From an uncultured Clostridia bacterium (lineage in GTDB: Bacteria; Bacillota; Clostridia; Christensenellales; Borkfalkiaceae): a stretch of 37,973 nt of DNA. The notes under the pieces were generated by a model. It was not told where the DNA came from, did not search any database, and worked only from the letters and a program-made list of their open reading frames with translations. The stretch lies in assembly GCA_944367415.1 (NCBI GenBank), contig CALVWN010000058.1:1-37973 (forward strand), read 5' to 3'. How positions within the stretch are numbered: position 1 is the stretch's first letter; every line of letters begins with the position of its first letter. Below are positions 23,387 through 32,400 of the stretch, piece by piece. A program made the position numbers and the translations under genes.

Positions 23387-25138
23387 TCAGCGCGGCAGCC
23401 GCGTCCGTGCGCGGATGGCGTCGAGATCGAACTTGGGTCTGTGCTCGTCGTCCAAAAGCCCGTTGACCTCCTGCTGCACGTCGGTGAGCTGCGTATAGCA
23501 GAACCCGTCGAAATCGCATCCGGCGATGCCGCGCATGAGGCTCTCGTAGCGGGCGAGGAACTCCGCCTCGTCCTTTGCCGCGTCGTTGTATCCCCAATTT
23601 TCACCGCCCGCGTCCTTGCGCATGGCGATGCCGCCGAACTCGCTGAAGAACACCGACTGCCCGTTGTAATAGCTTCCCTCCTGCATGAGGCGGTGTTCGC
23701 CGTTGGGATACAGGCCGTCATAGCGGTCGGGCGTGTACTTTTCCGCAAACCCGTCGCCCAGTTTTTCATAGTCGTGGATGGAGACAATGTCCGTGTCGTC
23801 GCCGTTCTCCCAGCCGTCGTTGGCGGAGACGGGGCGGGAGGGATCGATCGCCTTGGTCAGACGATATAGTGCGCGCGCGAAATCCTGCTGCCGCCCGTCG
23901 GTGAGCAGCTTGCGCACCCCCCAGCTCTCGTTGAGCGGAACGTAGCACACGACGCTCGTGAAATTGCACGCCTCGGCAAGGATCTCCTGCCACTGCGCCG
24001 TGATCGCCGCCATTTCCTCCGCACAGAAGTGATAGGCGGAGGGCATTTCGCACCAGGTGAGAAAGCCCATCTCCTCGGCGTAGTAGTAAAAGTAGGGATC
24101 TTCAAACTTCTGATGCTTTCTCGCGCCGTTGAAGCCCATCTGCTGCGCGAGCGCGATGTCCTCCCGGATCGCCTCGACGGAGGGAGGCGTCAGACCGCTC
24201 TCCTTCCAGTAGCCCTGATCGAGGACGAGCCGCTGATAGCAGGGATGGTCGTTGAGGCGGATCCTGCCCGTGCAGTCCGCGCCGATCCGGCGCATCCCGA
24301 AGCGGGTATGTACCCTGTCCACCCTGCTCCCCCGCTTGTAGAGCGTGAAGTCGACATGGTAGAGATTGGGGTGTTCGGGCGACCAGTAATGCGACTCGCC
24401 CACGCAGTCCTGCTCGACGAGCCGGACGGTGTAGGGCGTGCGCTTGCCGTCCAGCGAAAACCGCACGCGCTTGACCGGCTTTCCGTCATAGGAGACGGCG
24501 ATCTCCGCCTCATCCGCAATGCCGCGCAGCGTGACGAGTTCGCCCGAAATGGAATACGTCCGCGGATCGGGGATGAGGGAGCGGCGGGCGATGCAGTCCT
24601 CGCCGAAAAATTCCAGCCAGACGCTCTGCCAGATGCCCGTATTGGCGACGTACCAGCAGCCGAAGCGGCTGCCCGTCCAGCTCTGCTTGCCGCGCGGGAG
24701 CGCGGGATCGAGCGCATCGCGGCAGCGCACGACAAAGACGTTCCTGCCCGCCTTGAGCGCGTCGGTGACGTCCGCAAAGAAGGGCGCAAATCCCCCCGTG
24801 TGGCGGGTGACGTGTTCGCCGTTGACCCATACGTCTGTCTCATAATCGCACCCGTTGAAGCACAGCAGCGCCCGCCGGCTCACGAGGCGGGAGAGTTCGA
24901 TCTCGCGGCGGTACCACACGACGGGGTGGGGCGTCGGATCGCCGATGCCGCTCGCGGGATATTCATAGGTAAAGGGCACGTTGATGCAGAGCGGAAGCTC
25001 CTTCTTGCCCGAAGCAAGCCCGCGCCGCACGCCGTCGTCCGCGTCATCGAAGCAAAACTCCCACATCCCGTTCAGGCTCTGCCATTCTTCCCGGGAAAAC
25101 TGCGGGCGCGGATACTCTCTTCTGTCCGGTAACAACAT
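23387..25138 (-). CDS. Glycoside hydrolase family 2 protein (beta-galactosidase/glucuronidase-like)
   Basis: 583-residue cytosolic glycosidase; no signal peptide. The GH2 sugar-binding jelly-roll covers about 1-185 (LNGMWEF, NVPFTYEYP, VWVNG), the immunoglobulin-like domain 186-290, and the TIM barrel from about 291. The acid/base is Glu404 in PLNESWG and the nucleophile Glu500 in FSEFGG. The family has galactosidase, glucuronidase and mannosidase members, and the substrate cannot be fixed here. There is no transporter or regulator next to it. Own promoter and terminator, AAGGAG ahead of the ATG at 25138. Confidence 0.93.
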   Translation of the reverse strand: MLLPDRREYPRPQFSREEWQSLNGMWEFCFDDADDGVRRGLASGKKELPLCINVPFTYEYPASGIGDPTPHPVVWYRREIELSRLVSRRALLCFNGCDYETDVWVNGEHVTRHTGGFAPFFADVTDALKAGRNVFVVRCRDALDPALPRGKQSWTGSRFGCWYVANTGIWQSVWLEFFGEDCIARRSLIPDPRTYSISGELVTLRGIADEAEIAVSYDGKPVKRVRFSLDGKRTPYTVRLVEQDCVGESHYWSPEHPNLYHVDFTLYKRGSRVDRVHTRFGMRRIGADCTGRIRLNDHPCYQRLVLDQGYWKESGLTPPSVEAIREDIALAQQMGFNGARKHQKFEDPYFYYYAEEMGFLTWCEMPSAYHFCAEEMAAITAQWQEILAEACNFTSVVCYVPLNESWGVRKLLTDGRQQDFARALYRLTKAIDPSRPVSANDGWENGDDTDIVSIHDYEKLGDGFAEKYTPDRYDGLYPNGEHRLMQEGSYYNGQSVFFSEFGGIAMRKDAGGENWGYNDAAKDEAEFLARYESLMRGIAGCDFDGFCYTQLTDVQQEVNGLLDDEHRPKFDLDAIRARTRLPR

Positions 25139-25185
25139 ATTTTTTCTCCTTCCGGCGCAGCCGTATGCGCTGCGTCCTCTTCCCT

Positions 25186-25214
25186 ATTGTACCTTGTGCG
25201 GCGCGTTTCGTCAA
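25186..25214 (-). promoter_or_regulatory. Promoter of the GH2 gene
   Basis: TTGACG (25214-25209), 17-nt spacer, TACAAT (25191-25186) on the minus strand. The leader can form CGCAGC/GCTGCG. Confidence 0.75.
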
Positions 25215-25233
25215 CCCCTTTGCACGCATTTTT

Positions 25234-25272
25234 GACAAAAATCGGGGGCGGCACCCTGCGGCATCGCCCCCG
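25234..25272 (-). terminator. Terminator of the cupin-reductase operon
   Basis: CGGGGGCG (25272-25265) pairs with CGCCCCCG (25250-25243), with further pairs inside, then ATTTTT on the minus strand. It lies 20 nt after the aldo/keto reductase stop. Confidence 0.8.
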
Positions 25273-25291
25273 GTTTTCCCTGTTTTTGCCC

Positions 25292-26254
25292 TTACAGCGC
25301 GCCGACCACGGCGTGCGGCGTGTAGTGTTCCTCGATCGCCGCCACGTCCTCCGCCGTGAGCGTGAGATCGAACGCCCCTGCCGCGTCGTCGAGGTAGGCT
25401 TCCTTGGTCGCACCGATAATGGGTGCGGCGACGCCCTTATAAAAGTGCCATGCGAGCGTCACCTGCGTCATGGTCGCGCCGTGCTTTTGCGCAACGGCGG
25501 CGATCGCCGCCGCGATCTGTTTGTCCTTTTCCTCGGTGGAATCGTACTTGCCCATCGCGACCTTGTCGGTATGGCTGCGCATGGTGTCTGCCGCCCAGTC
25601 GGGGCGGGCGCACCTGCCCGCGGCGAGCGGGCTGTAGGGCGTGAGCGCGACGTTCATCTGCCTGCAGATGGGGATGAGTTCCCTCTCGTCCTCGCGGTAG
25701 AGCGGATTGTAGTGGTTCTGCATGGAGACAAAGGGCGTCCAGCCGTTGTCGCGCGCCGCAAGCTGCATATTGTAGAACTGATAGCCGTACATGGCGGAGG
25801 CGCCGAGCGCGCGCACCTTGCCCTCCCGCACGAGCTTGTCGAGCGCCTCCATCGTCTCCTCGACGGGCGTTTCCGCGTCAAAGCGGTGGATGATATAGAG
25901 GTCGAGATAGTCCGTCCGAAGGCGGCGGAGCGTCCCCTCGATCTCGCGGGCGATCGCCTCCTTTTTGAGGTGCCCCTCGTTGAAATACACCTTGGAGGCG
26001 AGGATGACCTTGTCGCGGGAGGTGCAGTTCCCGATCGCCCTGCCGAGGTACTCTTCGCTCGTTCCGGCGGAGTAGGTGTTCGCCGTATCAAAGAAATTGA
26101 TGCCCAGATCGAGCGCGTGGCGGATGATCGCCTCGCTCCTCTCGGGGTCAAGCGTCCATGCGTGCATCTTGCTTGCGGGGTCGCCGAAGCTCATGCACCC
26201 GAGGCACAGGCGGGAGACGGTGAGATCGCTGTTGCCGAGTCTGATATATTGCAT
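25292..26254 (-). CDS. Aldo/keto reductase
   Basis: 320-residue NADPH-dependent (beta/alpha)8-barrel oxidoreductase of the AKR superfamily. The tetrad is complete: Asp56, Tyr61 (FFDTANTYSAG), Lys88 (ASKV) and His123 (IIHRFD). IIGATK near residue 280 belongs to the cofactor-binding end. It most resembles YhdN/tas-type reductases that act on aldehydes or ketones; the substrate is unknown. AAAGGAG lies before the ATG at 26254. Fourth gene of the MerR-like/cupin/CMD operon, 15 nt after the CMD gene. Confidence 0.95.
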   Translation of the reverse strand: MQYIRLGNSDLTVSRLCLGCMSFGDPASKMHAWTLDPERSEAIIRHALDLGINFFDTANTYSAGTSEEYLGRAIGNCTSRDKVILASKVYFNEGHLKKEAIAREIEGTLRRLRTDYLDLYIIHRFDAETPVEETMEALDKLVREGKVRALGASAMYGYQFYNMQLAARDNGWTPFVSMQNHYNPLYREDERELIPICRQMNVALTPYSPLAAGRCARPDWAADTMRSHTDKVAMGKYDSTEEKDKQIAAAIAAVAQKHGATMTQVTLAWHFYKGVAAPIIGATKEAYLDDAAGAFDLTLTAEDVAAIEEHYTPHAVVGAL

Positions 26255-26269
26255 ACGTTGCTCCTTTTT

Positions 26270-26950
26270 TCAGTTGTTTGCGGCGCGGATGCAGCCGAGC
26301 GCGTTGAGCGAACGCGGATAACCGATCCACGGCAGGATGGTCAGTACGGTGCGCCCGAGGTACGCCGCATCATTGCCGACGCGAAAGTTCCCCGCGGCGT
26401 GGCTCTTGAGCTGCGGTTCGCACCCGCCCTGCGCCGCCAGAAGGCAGAAGGTGACAAGCTCGCGCTCCCGCGCGTCCAGCCCCTCGCGCACATAGTAGTC
26501 GCCGAAGCAGTTCTCCGACAAGAGCAGGTTGACGGGGCGGGCAAGCTCGTCGCCCGAGGCATGAAATCCCCGCATCGTCTCGCCGAAAATGGCGACCTGC
26601 ATCGCCTCTCCCCGCTCCGCGCGGTCGCGCGCGTCCTCCTTTTCCGCAGGGAGGCGGACGCCGACCTCCTCAAACGCCTCCCCCATCGCCTCCGCGAAGG
26701 GCAGCACGCGCCCCATGCCCAGATACGCCGTCGCCTGGAGCATCGCCTCGTGTGCGGCGACGGGCGAAAGCCCCTCCTGCAAATACCGGGAGAGCTGTGC
26801 GCGGTAGGCGTCCGTGCCGCCGCATCCCGTGAGCGCGGACAGCACCGCGAGCGCACAGTCGCGCGCGGGGAGCGCGGCGCGCGCCGAGGCGTCCTGTTCG
26901 AGGCGGGAAAAGATGCGCCCGAGCGCCTCGTCCCTGCAGAGCGCGCTCAT
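26270..26950 (-). CDS. Carboxymuconolactone decarboxylase-like (CMD) protein
   Basis: 226 residues with two CMD-type halves. The first (about 25-100) has LSALTGCGG and QATAYLGMGR; the second (about 140-220) has ERELVTFCLLAAQGGCEPQLKSH, where Cys177 and His184 occupy the usual active positions. The halves are joined by a charged linker. Proteins of this kind next to cupins and reductases are common in gut anaerobes and are often annotated as decarboxylase without proof of the reaction. Start at 26950 overlaps the cupin stop as ATGA. Confidence 0.88.
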   Translation of the reverse strand: MSALCRDEALGRIFSRLEQDASARAALPARDCALAVLSALTGCGGTDAYRAQLSRYLQEGLSPVAAHEAMLQATAYLGMGRVLPFAEAMGEAFEEVGVRLPAEKEDARDRAERGEAMQVAIFGETMRGFHASGDELARPVNLLLSENCFGDYYVREGLDARERELVTFCLLAAQGGCEPQLKSHAAGNFRVGNDAAYLGRTVLTILPWIGYPRSLNALGCIRAANN

Positions 26951-27348
26951 GCCTCCGCCTCCGCGTACTGTTCGTCCGAGACGGGCTCGCACCACTCCGT
27001 GCTGCCGCCGACGGCGGGCACTTCCACCGCGAGGTGGGAGAACCGGCTGTCCTTCGCGGCGCCGTGCCAGTGCTTGACGCCCGCGGGGATATTCACCACG
27101 TCCCCCGCTTTTAAGGCGCGGGCGGGCTTGCCCCACTCCTGATACCAGCCCCTTCCGCTCACGCAGAGAAGGATCTGCCCGCCGCCCTGCTCGGCATGAT
27201 GGATATGCCAGAAGTTGCGGCAGCCCGGCTCAAAGGTGACGTTGGCGATGAACACCTGCTCTTTGGAGAGCGGGCAAAGGTAGCTCTTGCCCGTAAAATT
27301 GTTGTAGGCGACGTTCTCCTCGCCCACGGGAAACACATCCTGCTGCAT
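26947..27348 (-). CDS. Cupin-domain protein
   Basis: 133-residue single-domain cupin, cytosolic, likely metal binding. Motif 1 has His48, His50 and His51 (FWHIHHAEQ) followed by ILLCVSGRGWYQ; motif 2 is NIPAGVKHWHGA with His93 and His95. Such cupins often pair with CMD proteins. GGGAGGAAT lies ahead of the ATG at 27348, one base after the MerR-like gene. Its reaction is unknown. Confidence 0.93.
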   Translation of the reverse strand: MQQDVFPVGEENVAYNNFTGKSYLCPLSKEQVFIANVTFEPGCRNFWHIHHAEQGGGQILLCVSGRGWYQEWGKPARALKAGDVVNIPAGVKHWHGAAKDSRFSHLAVEVPAVGGSTEWCEPVSDEQYAEAEA

Positions 27349-27349
27349 A

Positions 27350-27664
27350 TCAATTCCTCCCGTCGCTGCATTTTCGCAAAAGGCAGTCGATTTTATCCAC
27401 ACGGCGCTGTTCGGCATGGGCGCGTTCGAGCACCTCGTCGCGCAGCCTGCGCAACAGCACGCGCTGCGTCTCGCCCCCGTCCCGCGCGAGAAAATAGGCG
27501 GCGATGCCCTCCTCGGGAAGGCCGCATTCGTGCAGAAAACAGGCGACCGCCGCGCGGCAGATCTCCTCGTCGCACAGCTCCGCGCCGAATACCCCGCGGC
27601 GTGCGAGCGCCTCGAGCAGCGCACCGTTCAATCCGTATGCCGTAGCGGCCTCCTGCAGCGTCAT
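27350..27664 (-). CDS. Small MerR-like regulator (104 aa)
   Basis: Begins MTLQEAATAYGL, a MerR-type helix-turn-helix start, followed by DEEICRAAVACFLHECGLPEEGIAAYFL, which matches the second MerR helix pair, and a long helix (65-98) fit for dimerisation. The usual wing arginine/tyrosine stretch is shortened. No effector domain. Cys residues 31, 36, 42, 47, 94 and 99 could bind metal or sense redox state; this is a guess. Start at 27664 with GGGAGGGG. First gene of the cupin operon, so it may regulate it. Confidence 0.7.
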   Translation of the reverse strand: MTLQEAATAYGLNGALLEALARRGVFGAELCDEEICRAAVACFLHECGLPEEGIAAYFLARDGGETQRVLLRRLRDEVLERAHAEQRRVDKIDCLLRKCSDGRN

Positions 27665-27684
27665 ACACCCCTCCCTGCCGTATG

Positions 27685-27708
27685 AAAAAAGCGCACTCCT
27701 TTGTGCGC
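27685..27708 (-). terminator. Hairpin plus T-run at the mRNA start of the cupin operon
   Basis: GCGCAC, six-base loop, GTGCGC, then six T on the minus strand. It can end the LysR transcript, yet it also lies directly at the predicted start of the cupin-operon mRNA (about 27706). Confidence 0.75.
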
Positions 27709-27712
27709 CTCT

Positions 27713-27741
27713 ATCATACTCCCGCGCGGCGGGAAAGTCAA
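27713..27741 (-). promoter_or_regulatory. Promoter of the cupin operon with dyad in spacer
   Basis: TTGACT (27741-27736), 17-nt spacer, TATGAT (27718-27713). The spacer is almost filled by TCCCGC-GCG-GCGGGA (27720-27734), a perfect inverted repeat centred in it, likely an operator. Confidence 0.65.
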
Positions 27742-27752
27742 ATACCTGTTTT

Positions 27753-28643
27753 TCATGCGTTGTCATGCCGCACGAGCATAGCCATCTCCTCGATGAACGC
27801 CTGTACCGCGCGCGAGAGCGGCTGGTACTTTTTCCAGACGAGGAAGGTGGACTGATGCAGCTCGGGACGGAAGGGGCGGAAGACGAGATCGGGCGTGCCG
27901 AAGTGGCGCAGCGTCCCCTCGATGGTGAACACATACCCCGTTCCGAGGCGCGCGAACCACGCGGCGTTGTTGACGAGGTTGAAGGACGCGATGAAGTTGA
28001 GGCGGTCGAACGCCTCGCCGAGGGCATTGCGGTAAAATTGGCGCACCCCCTCCCGCGCCGGCCCCACGACGGGCAGCCCCGCAAGATCCTGCACCGTGAC
28101 GTACTCGCGTTCGGCAAGGGGGGCGGAAGCGTTCATGAGGATGCCGCACCTGTCCTCGACGCCGAGGCGAAGAAAGTCATACTTTGCGATGTCGCCCGGC
28201 TCGATGAGCAGCCCCAGATCGAGCAGCCCCGCGTCGATGCGCTCTTTGACGTGATCGGCAATGCCCGCGTCCAGCTGGAAGGTGACGTCGGGATATTTTT
28301 TGCGGAAGCTGTCGATGGCGCGCACCAGAAGTTCGGAGGCGTACGTCTCCGCCGCCCCGACGCTGACGACGCCCGCGAGCCGTTCCGTCCGCGCCCGCAG
28401 TTCGCGCTCCGTCTTGTCGGCGAGCTCGGTCATTTCCTCGGCGCGGCGGCGCAGCAGCACCCCCTCCTCGGTGAGCGTGATCTTGCGCTTTCCGCGCGTA
28501 AAGAGCTGCACGCCCAGCTCCGCCTCCAGATCGGAGAGCTGGCGCGAGAGCGTCGGCTGTGTGATATAGAGCGCCTCGGCGGCGCGGGAAATGCTCTCCT
28601 CGCGCGCGAGCGTGAGAAAGTAGCGCAGCACCCGAAGTTCCAT
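27753..28643 (-). CDS. LysR-family transcriptional regulator
   Basis: 296 residues. The winged HTH at the N-terminus (MELRVLRYF, SISRAAEALYITQPTLSRQLSDLE, helix-turn-helix about 18-37) and a periplasmic-binding-like effector domain from about 90 are standard. ATG at 28643 behind GGGAGG. It lies just upstream of the cupin operon on the same strand, so it may control it or itself. A dyad overlaps its own -10 box. The effector is unknown. Confidence 0.96.
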   Translation of the reverse strand: MELRVLRYFLTLAREESISRAAEALYITQPTLSRQLSDLEAELGVQLFTRGKRKITLTEEGVLLRRRAEEMTELADKTERELRARTERLAGVVSVGAAETYASELLVRAIDSFRKKYPDVTFQLDAGIADHVKERIDAGLLDLGLLIEPGDIAKYDFLRLGVEDRCGILMNASAPLAEREYVTVQDLAGLPVVGPAREGVRQFYRNALGEAFDRLNFIASFNLVNNAAWFARLGTGYVFTIEGTLRHFGTPDLVFRPFRPELHQSTFLVWKKYQPLSRAVQAFIEEMAMLVRHDNA

Positions 28644-28660
28644 AGCCGCCTCCCCGTCTT

Positions 28661-28701
28661 GGTATCGTACCCATTGTACCATACCTTTCGGGCATATGCA
28701 A
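28661..28701 (-). promoter_or_regulatory. LysR gene promoter with overlapping dyad
   Basis: TTGCAT (28701-28696), 17-nt spacer, TACAAT (28678-28673). The perfect inverted repeat GGTAT-N-GTAC-N5-GTAC-N-ATACC (28661-28685) covers the -10 box, which suits negative autoregulation. Confidence 0.65.
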
Positions 28702-28720
28702 GCGTTTTTTGACGCGCTGC

Positions 28721-28750
28721 GGCGCCCCCGCTCCGCAGAGCGGGGGCGCC
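28721..28750 (-). terminator. Long GC hairpin after the addBA operon
   Basis: GGCGCCCCCGCTC, loop of four, GAGCGGGGGCGCC: a perfect 13-bp stem 14 nt after the 201-residue gene. No T-run follows on the minus strand, so it is not a canonical terminator. Confidence 0.45.
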
Positions 28751-28764
28751 GCGCGCCTTACAGG

Positions 28765-29370
28765 TTACAATTTGTACTTTGCCGTCAGCTTGAGGACGGA
28801 GGCGAGGCAGTCGTTGACCGTGCCCTGCTCCGCCGCCGTGAGCGCGCGCCCCTTGAGCGCCGAGAGCGTGCGCAAAAGCGCGTCCGCCTCCAGACGGTCG
28901 GAGGAGGAGAGTTTCCCCTTGCGCAGCTTTTCCAGCAGCGAGAGCGCGTGCCCGAGTTCGGGCGGCTCGACGGCGCGCTCCTCTTCAAAGCAGCATTCCT
29001 TGGCGGGAAGCTCCTCCTGTGCGGGAAGGGCGCGCAGCGGTTCGCCGCGGAACTGCTTGTAGATGCGCTCGTCGCGCGATGTGCTGCGGTCGGCGCGGCG
29101 GGGGCGCGGCAAAAAGAGCAGGCAGCGCAGAAGCGCCGCAAGCACCGCGTACAGCCCGAGATAGACGAGCGTCTCCGCGACCGTGCCGAGGCAGGCGAGC
29201 AGCACGGCGCCCGCCCCGCCGAACAGGACGGCAAAGACGGGATAGGCGCGCCTGCCGCCGAGCAGCGTCACAAGCACCGCCGCCGCGACGAGCAGCGCGG
29301 GGCAGAGGATGAGCGGCACCCACGCGGGCGTGCGCGCCAGAAGAGCGATGAGTTCTCTGAACAGTTGCAT
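28765..29370 (-). CDS. Small membrane protein downstream of addA
   Basis: 201 residues, unknown function. Two to three membrane helices within 16-90, then a soluble region of about 110 residues with a helical end (ADALLRTLSALKGRALTAAEQGTVNDCLASVLKLTAKY). GGAGGA is 8 nt ahead of the ATG at 29370. It lies 68 nt after addA with no clear promoter between, so it may be cotranscribed with addBA. A repair role is not implied by the sequence. Confidence 0.75.
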   Translation of the reverse strand: MQLFRELIALLARTPAWVPLILCPALLVAAAVLVTLLGGRRAYPVFAVLFGGAGAVLLACLGTVAETLVYLGLYAVLAALLRCLLFLPRPRRADRSTSRDERIYKQFRGEPLRALPAQEELPAKECCFEEERAVEPPELGHALSLLEKLRKGKLSSSDRLEADALLRTLSALKGRALTAAEQGTVNDCLASVLKLTAKYKL

Positions 29371-29438
29371 ATCGATGTCCTCCGATGAAGCATATCCATT
29401 CGGGGCGGGTCATATACCCCCTTCCCCGTGTTTTGACG

Positions 29439-32400
29439 TCACATTTCGATCTCGCGGTAGCGCGCGATGTTGACGATGCGCGCGCGTACGGTCGCCTCGT
29501 CGACGCGCATGGCGCGGGCGACCGCCTTGCGGTACAGCCTGATCTGCACGCCGTATTTTTTGCGCAGTTCCTCGTCATCCAGCTCCGAATACTTGTAGTC
29601 GATGACCTCGTACCCGTCGTCGCGTTCGACGAGCAGGTCGATGGCGCCCTGGTAGATGACCTCCTCGTCGGGCGCCCCCTCCTCGATCTCCGAGGCGGGA
29701 AGGCGCATGAGAAAGGTCTGTTCGCGCCGGATACGCCGCCCGGGAAGGGAGGCGAGGCAGGGAATGGCGAGGATGCGCCGCAGCTCCTCCGCGTCGAGCA
29801 GGTCTGCCTGCTGCTGCGTCAGCTCGCCGCACGCGAGCATCCGTCCGATCTCTTCGCCCGCGTCGCTGCCGTAGCGGACGTGCTGAAGGAAGGCATGGTA
29901 GGCGGTGCCCGCCTCCTTGCTCGTTTTTCCCGTGAACGTACCGCTCATCCCCGTTTGCGCCGGCGCCTCCAGCGCCTGCTCGTGCAGAAGCCCGGTCGCC
30001 GAGTTCTTGACGCGGCGGTACACGCTGTCCGCATAGCGGTAGGGTTTTTGATAGACGGCGAGGATGCGCGCGACCCTCTCTTCGTCCGGACGATGCACAT
30101 AGTCGTGGCGCACGGGCACGGCCTCGGGCGCGGCGGTACTCTGCGAAAAATACCTGCTGCACTTTTCGAGATCGACGAGGTCGGAAAACTGTTTGGCGAG
30201 CGCGGGCGACGCCGCCTTATTGGTGCGCCGCTTGAAGAGAACGTGCAGGCGGTACTTGGCGCGCGTCATCGCGACGTAGAGCAGATTCTGCCCGCCCTTG
30301 CGATCCTCCGCCTGCGTGCGCAGCTTGCTCGCCATGCGCAGGATGTTTTCGGAATAGGTCTTGCCGTCGCAGTCGAACGACATGGGCGCGGCGAGAAATT
30401 CCTCCGTCCACCTGACGTCCGCCGCCCCTCTCGGTTCGCCCGGCGGGGGCACCGTTCTCGTGAGATCGTCCTCCGTTCCCGCGAGAAAGACGACGGGATA
30501 CTCCAGCCCCTTGGAGGCATGGATGGTGAGGATCTGCACGGCGTTGTCGCCGCCCACCGGCGAGAATTTGATCTCCATCCCCTTCATGCGGATGCGGGCG
30601 AGAAAGGCGTTGACGCCCGTCTCCTCCCCTTCGGCGACCAGACGGCGGGCGCGCGCGAGGCACTCCGCACCGCCCGGACGGGCGGCGATCTGCACTTCCA
30701 GCCCCTCGGCGAGCAGCTCGTTCATGAGATCGGCCGCCGTGCGCACCCGCGCGTGCACGCGCAGTCTTTCGGTCAGCTCTTCAAACCGAAGCAGCTTTTT
30801 CGCAACAGCGTCATCGGGATTTTGTTCCCGGAACGCCTTGCACGCCGCGCGGAAGCTGCCGTATTCCGCGCCCTTCGTCCGCCGCACGCGCAGCAGCTCG
30901 CACTCGGTCATGCCGCCCGCGAAGGACAACAGCGCCGTGACGTAGGGGATGTCCTGCTCGGGATTGTCGATGTACTTGAGCCACTCGATGAGCAGCTGCA
31001 CCTCGGGGCAGTCGAGGATGTTCACGTCCGACGAAGTCGTATACGGGATCCCCAGCTCCGCAAGCGCCGCGGCGATGCTCTCCGCGTCTCCGGTGCGCTT
31101 GCGGCACAGCACGACGATGTCGCCCGGCTGCACCTTCTTCTCCTGCTCCGCGTCGACGTCGTACCACGTCGTTCCCAACTCACTGCGGATGAGGTTCGCC
31201 GCCTGCCTGCCGAAGGCATCGGGGCGGCGCACGGGCGCGTGCCCGAGCACGGAGTACACGCCGCGCTCGGCGGCAAGCTCCTTTTCGCCCTTGTCGAGCG
31301 CATGAAAGCACACCTCTCCCTTATACTTTTCGCCGTACCGCTCTCCGCCCTCCATCTTTTCGTAACCGGGCACGAGATCTTCAAAGACGCAGTTGACCGC
31401 GGCCAGGATGTTCTCTGCCGAGCGGAAGTTGCGGGAGAGCGGCATACACGTCATCTCCCGCGTCTTGCGCTCGAAGAACGCCGAATCGCTCCCGCGGAAT
31501 CCGTAGATCGCCTGTTTGGCGTCGCCGACGAGAAAGACTTCCTCCCCCGCGATGCCCGAGAGGATGGCCTCCTGCACGGGGTTGACGTCCTGATATTCGT
31601 CGACGAAGACGACGCGGTACCGCGCGCGCAGTTCCGCGCGCACCGCCTCATCCCGCAGGATCTCCAGCGTAAAATGCTCGAGGTCGTTGTAATCGAGCGC
31701 GCCCGCCTCCCGTTTTTCCGCGGCAAAGGCGTCGTCGTAGGCGAGCAGCAGGCGGCCGAGCGCCGCCGCGATCTGCGCCGCGCTGTCAAAGCGCGCAAGC
31801 TCCTCCTCGCGCGTGCCGATCGCACCGAACATCTTTTTGATCGCATTCACTTCGGCGCGCACCTGTTCGTAAAATCCGATCGCCGCTTCCTGCTCCGGCG
31901 TCCGGTCTGTCTTGGAATATTTCGCCTTCCGCGTCCTGAGACGAAGCGCCTGAAAGGCGTCCCTGCGGGCAAACAGATCGCCCTGCGCACACGCATCGGC
32001 GTCGTCGAGGATGCCCTCGACGGTCTCGCAGAGGTCTCCGCCCGCCTCGGTCAGCATTTCGCGGCGCACGTCGAACAGACGGCGAAGCTCCCGGAGCGTC
32101 CGGTCGGCATCTTCTGCGATCTCGCCGCACGCCCGGTCGAACAGCGACCGATCGCCCATCTTCTGCAGCCGATCCCGGTAGTCGGCAAAGCCGCGCACCG
32201 AAGTATAGATCTTGCGCAGAACGGCGCGCAGCGTCTCGTCGCTGTTCTTGGCATAGTAGACGCGCAGCAGCGCCGTAAGATCGGGATCCTCCCTCTCGTA
32301 TGCCGCCTCGAACACGGCGTCCATCGCACGGGCGGAGAGCGTCATGCCCTCGGCGCCCTTGGGGTCGATGATGCGGAAGGCGGGGTCGACGTCCGCAAGG

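Noticed and set aside
24029-25132. Long plus-strand frame opposite the GH2 gene
   Set aside because: The GH2 frame has both catalytic motifs and a promoter; the antisense frame has no motif or ribosome site.
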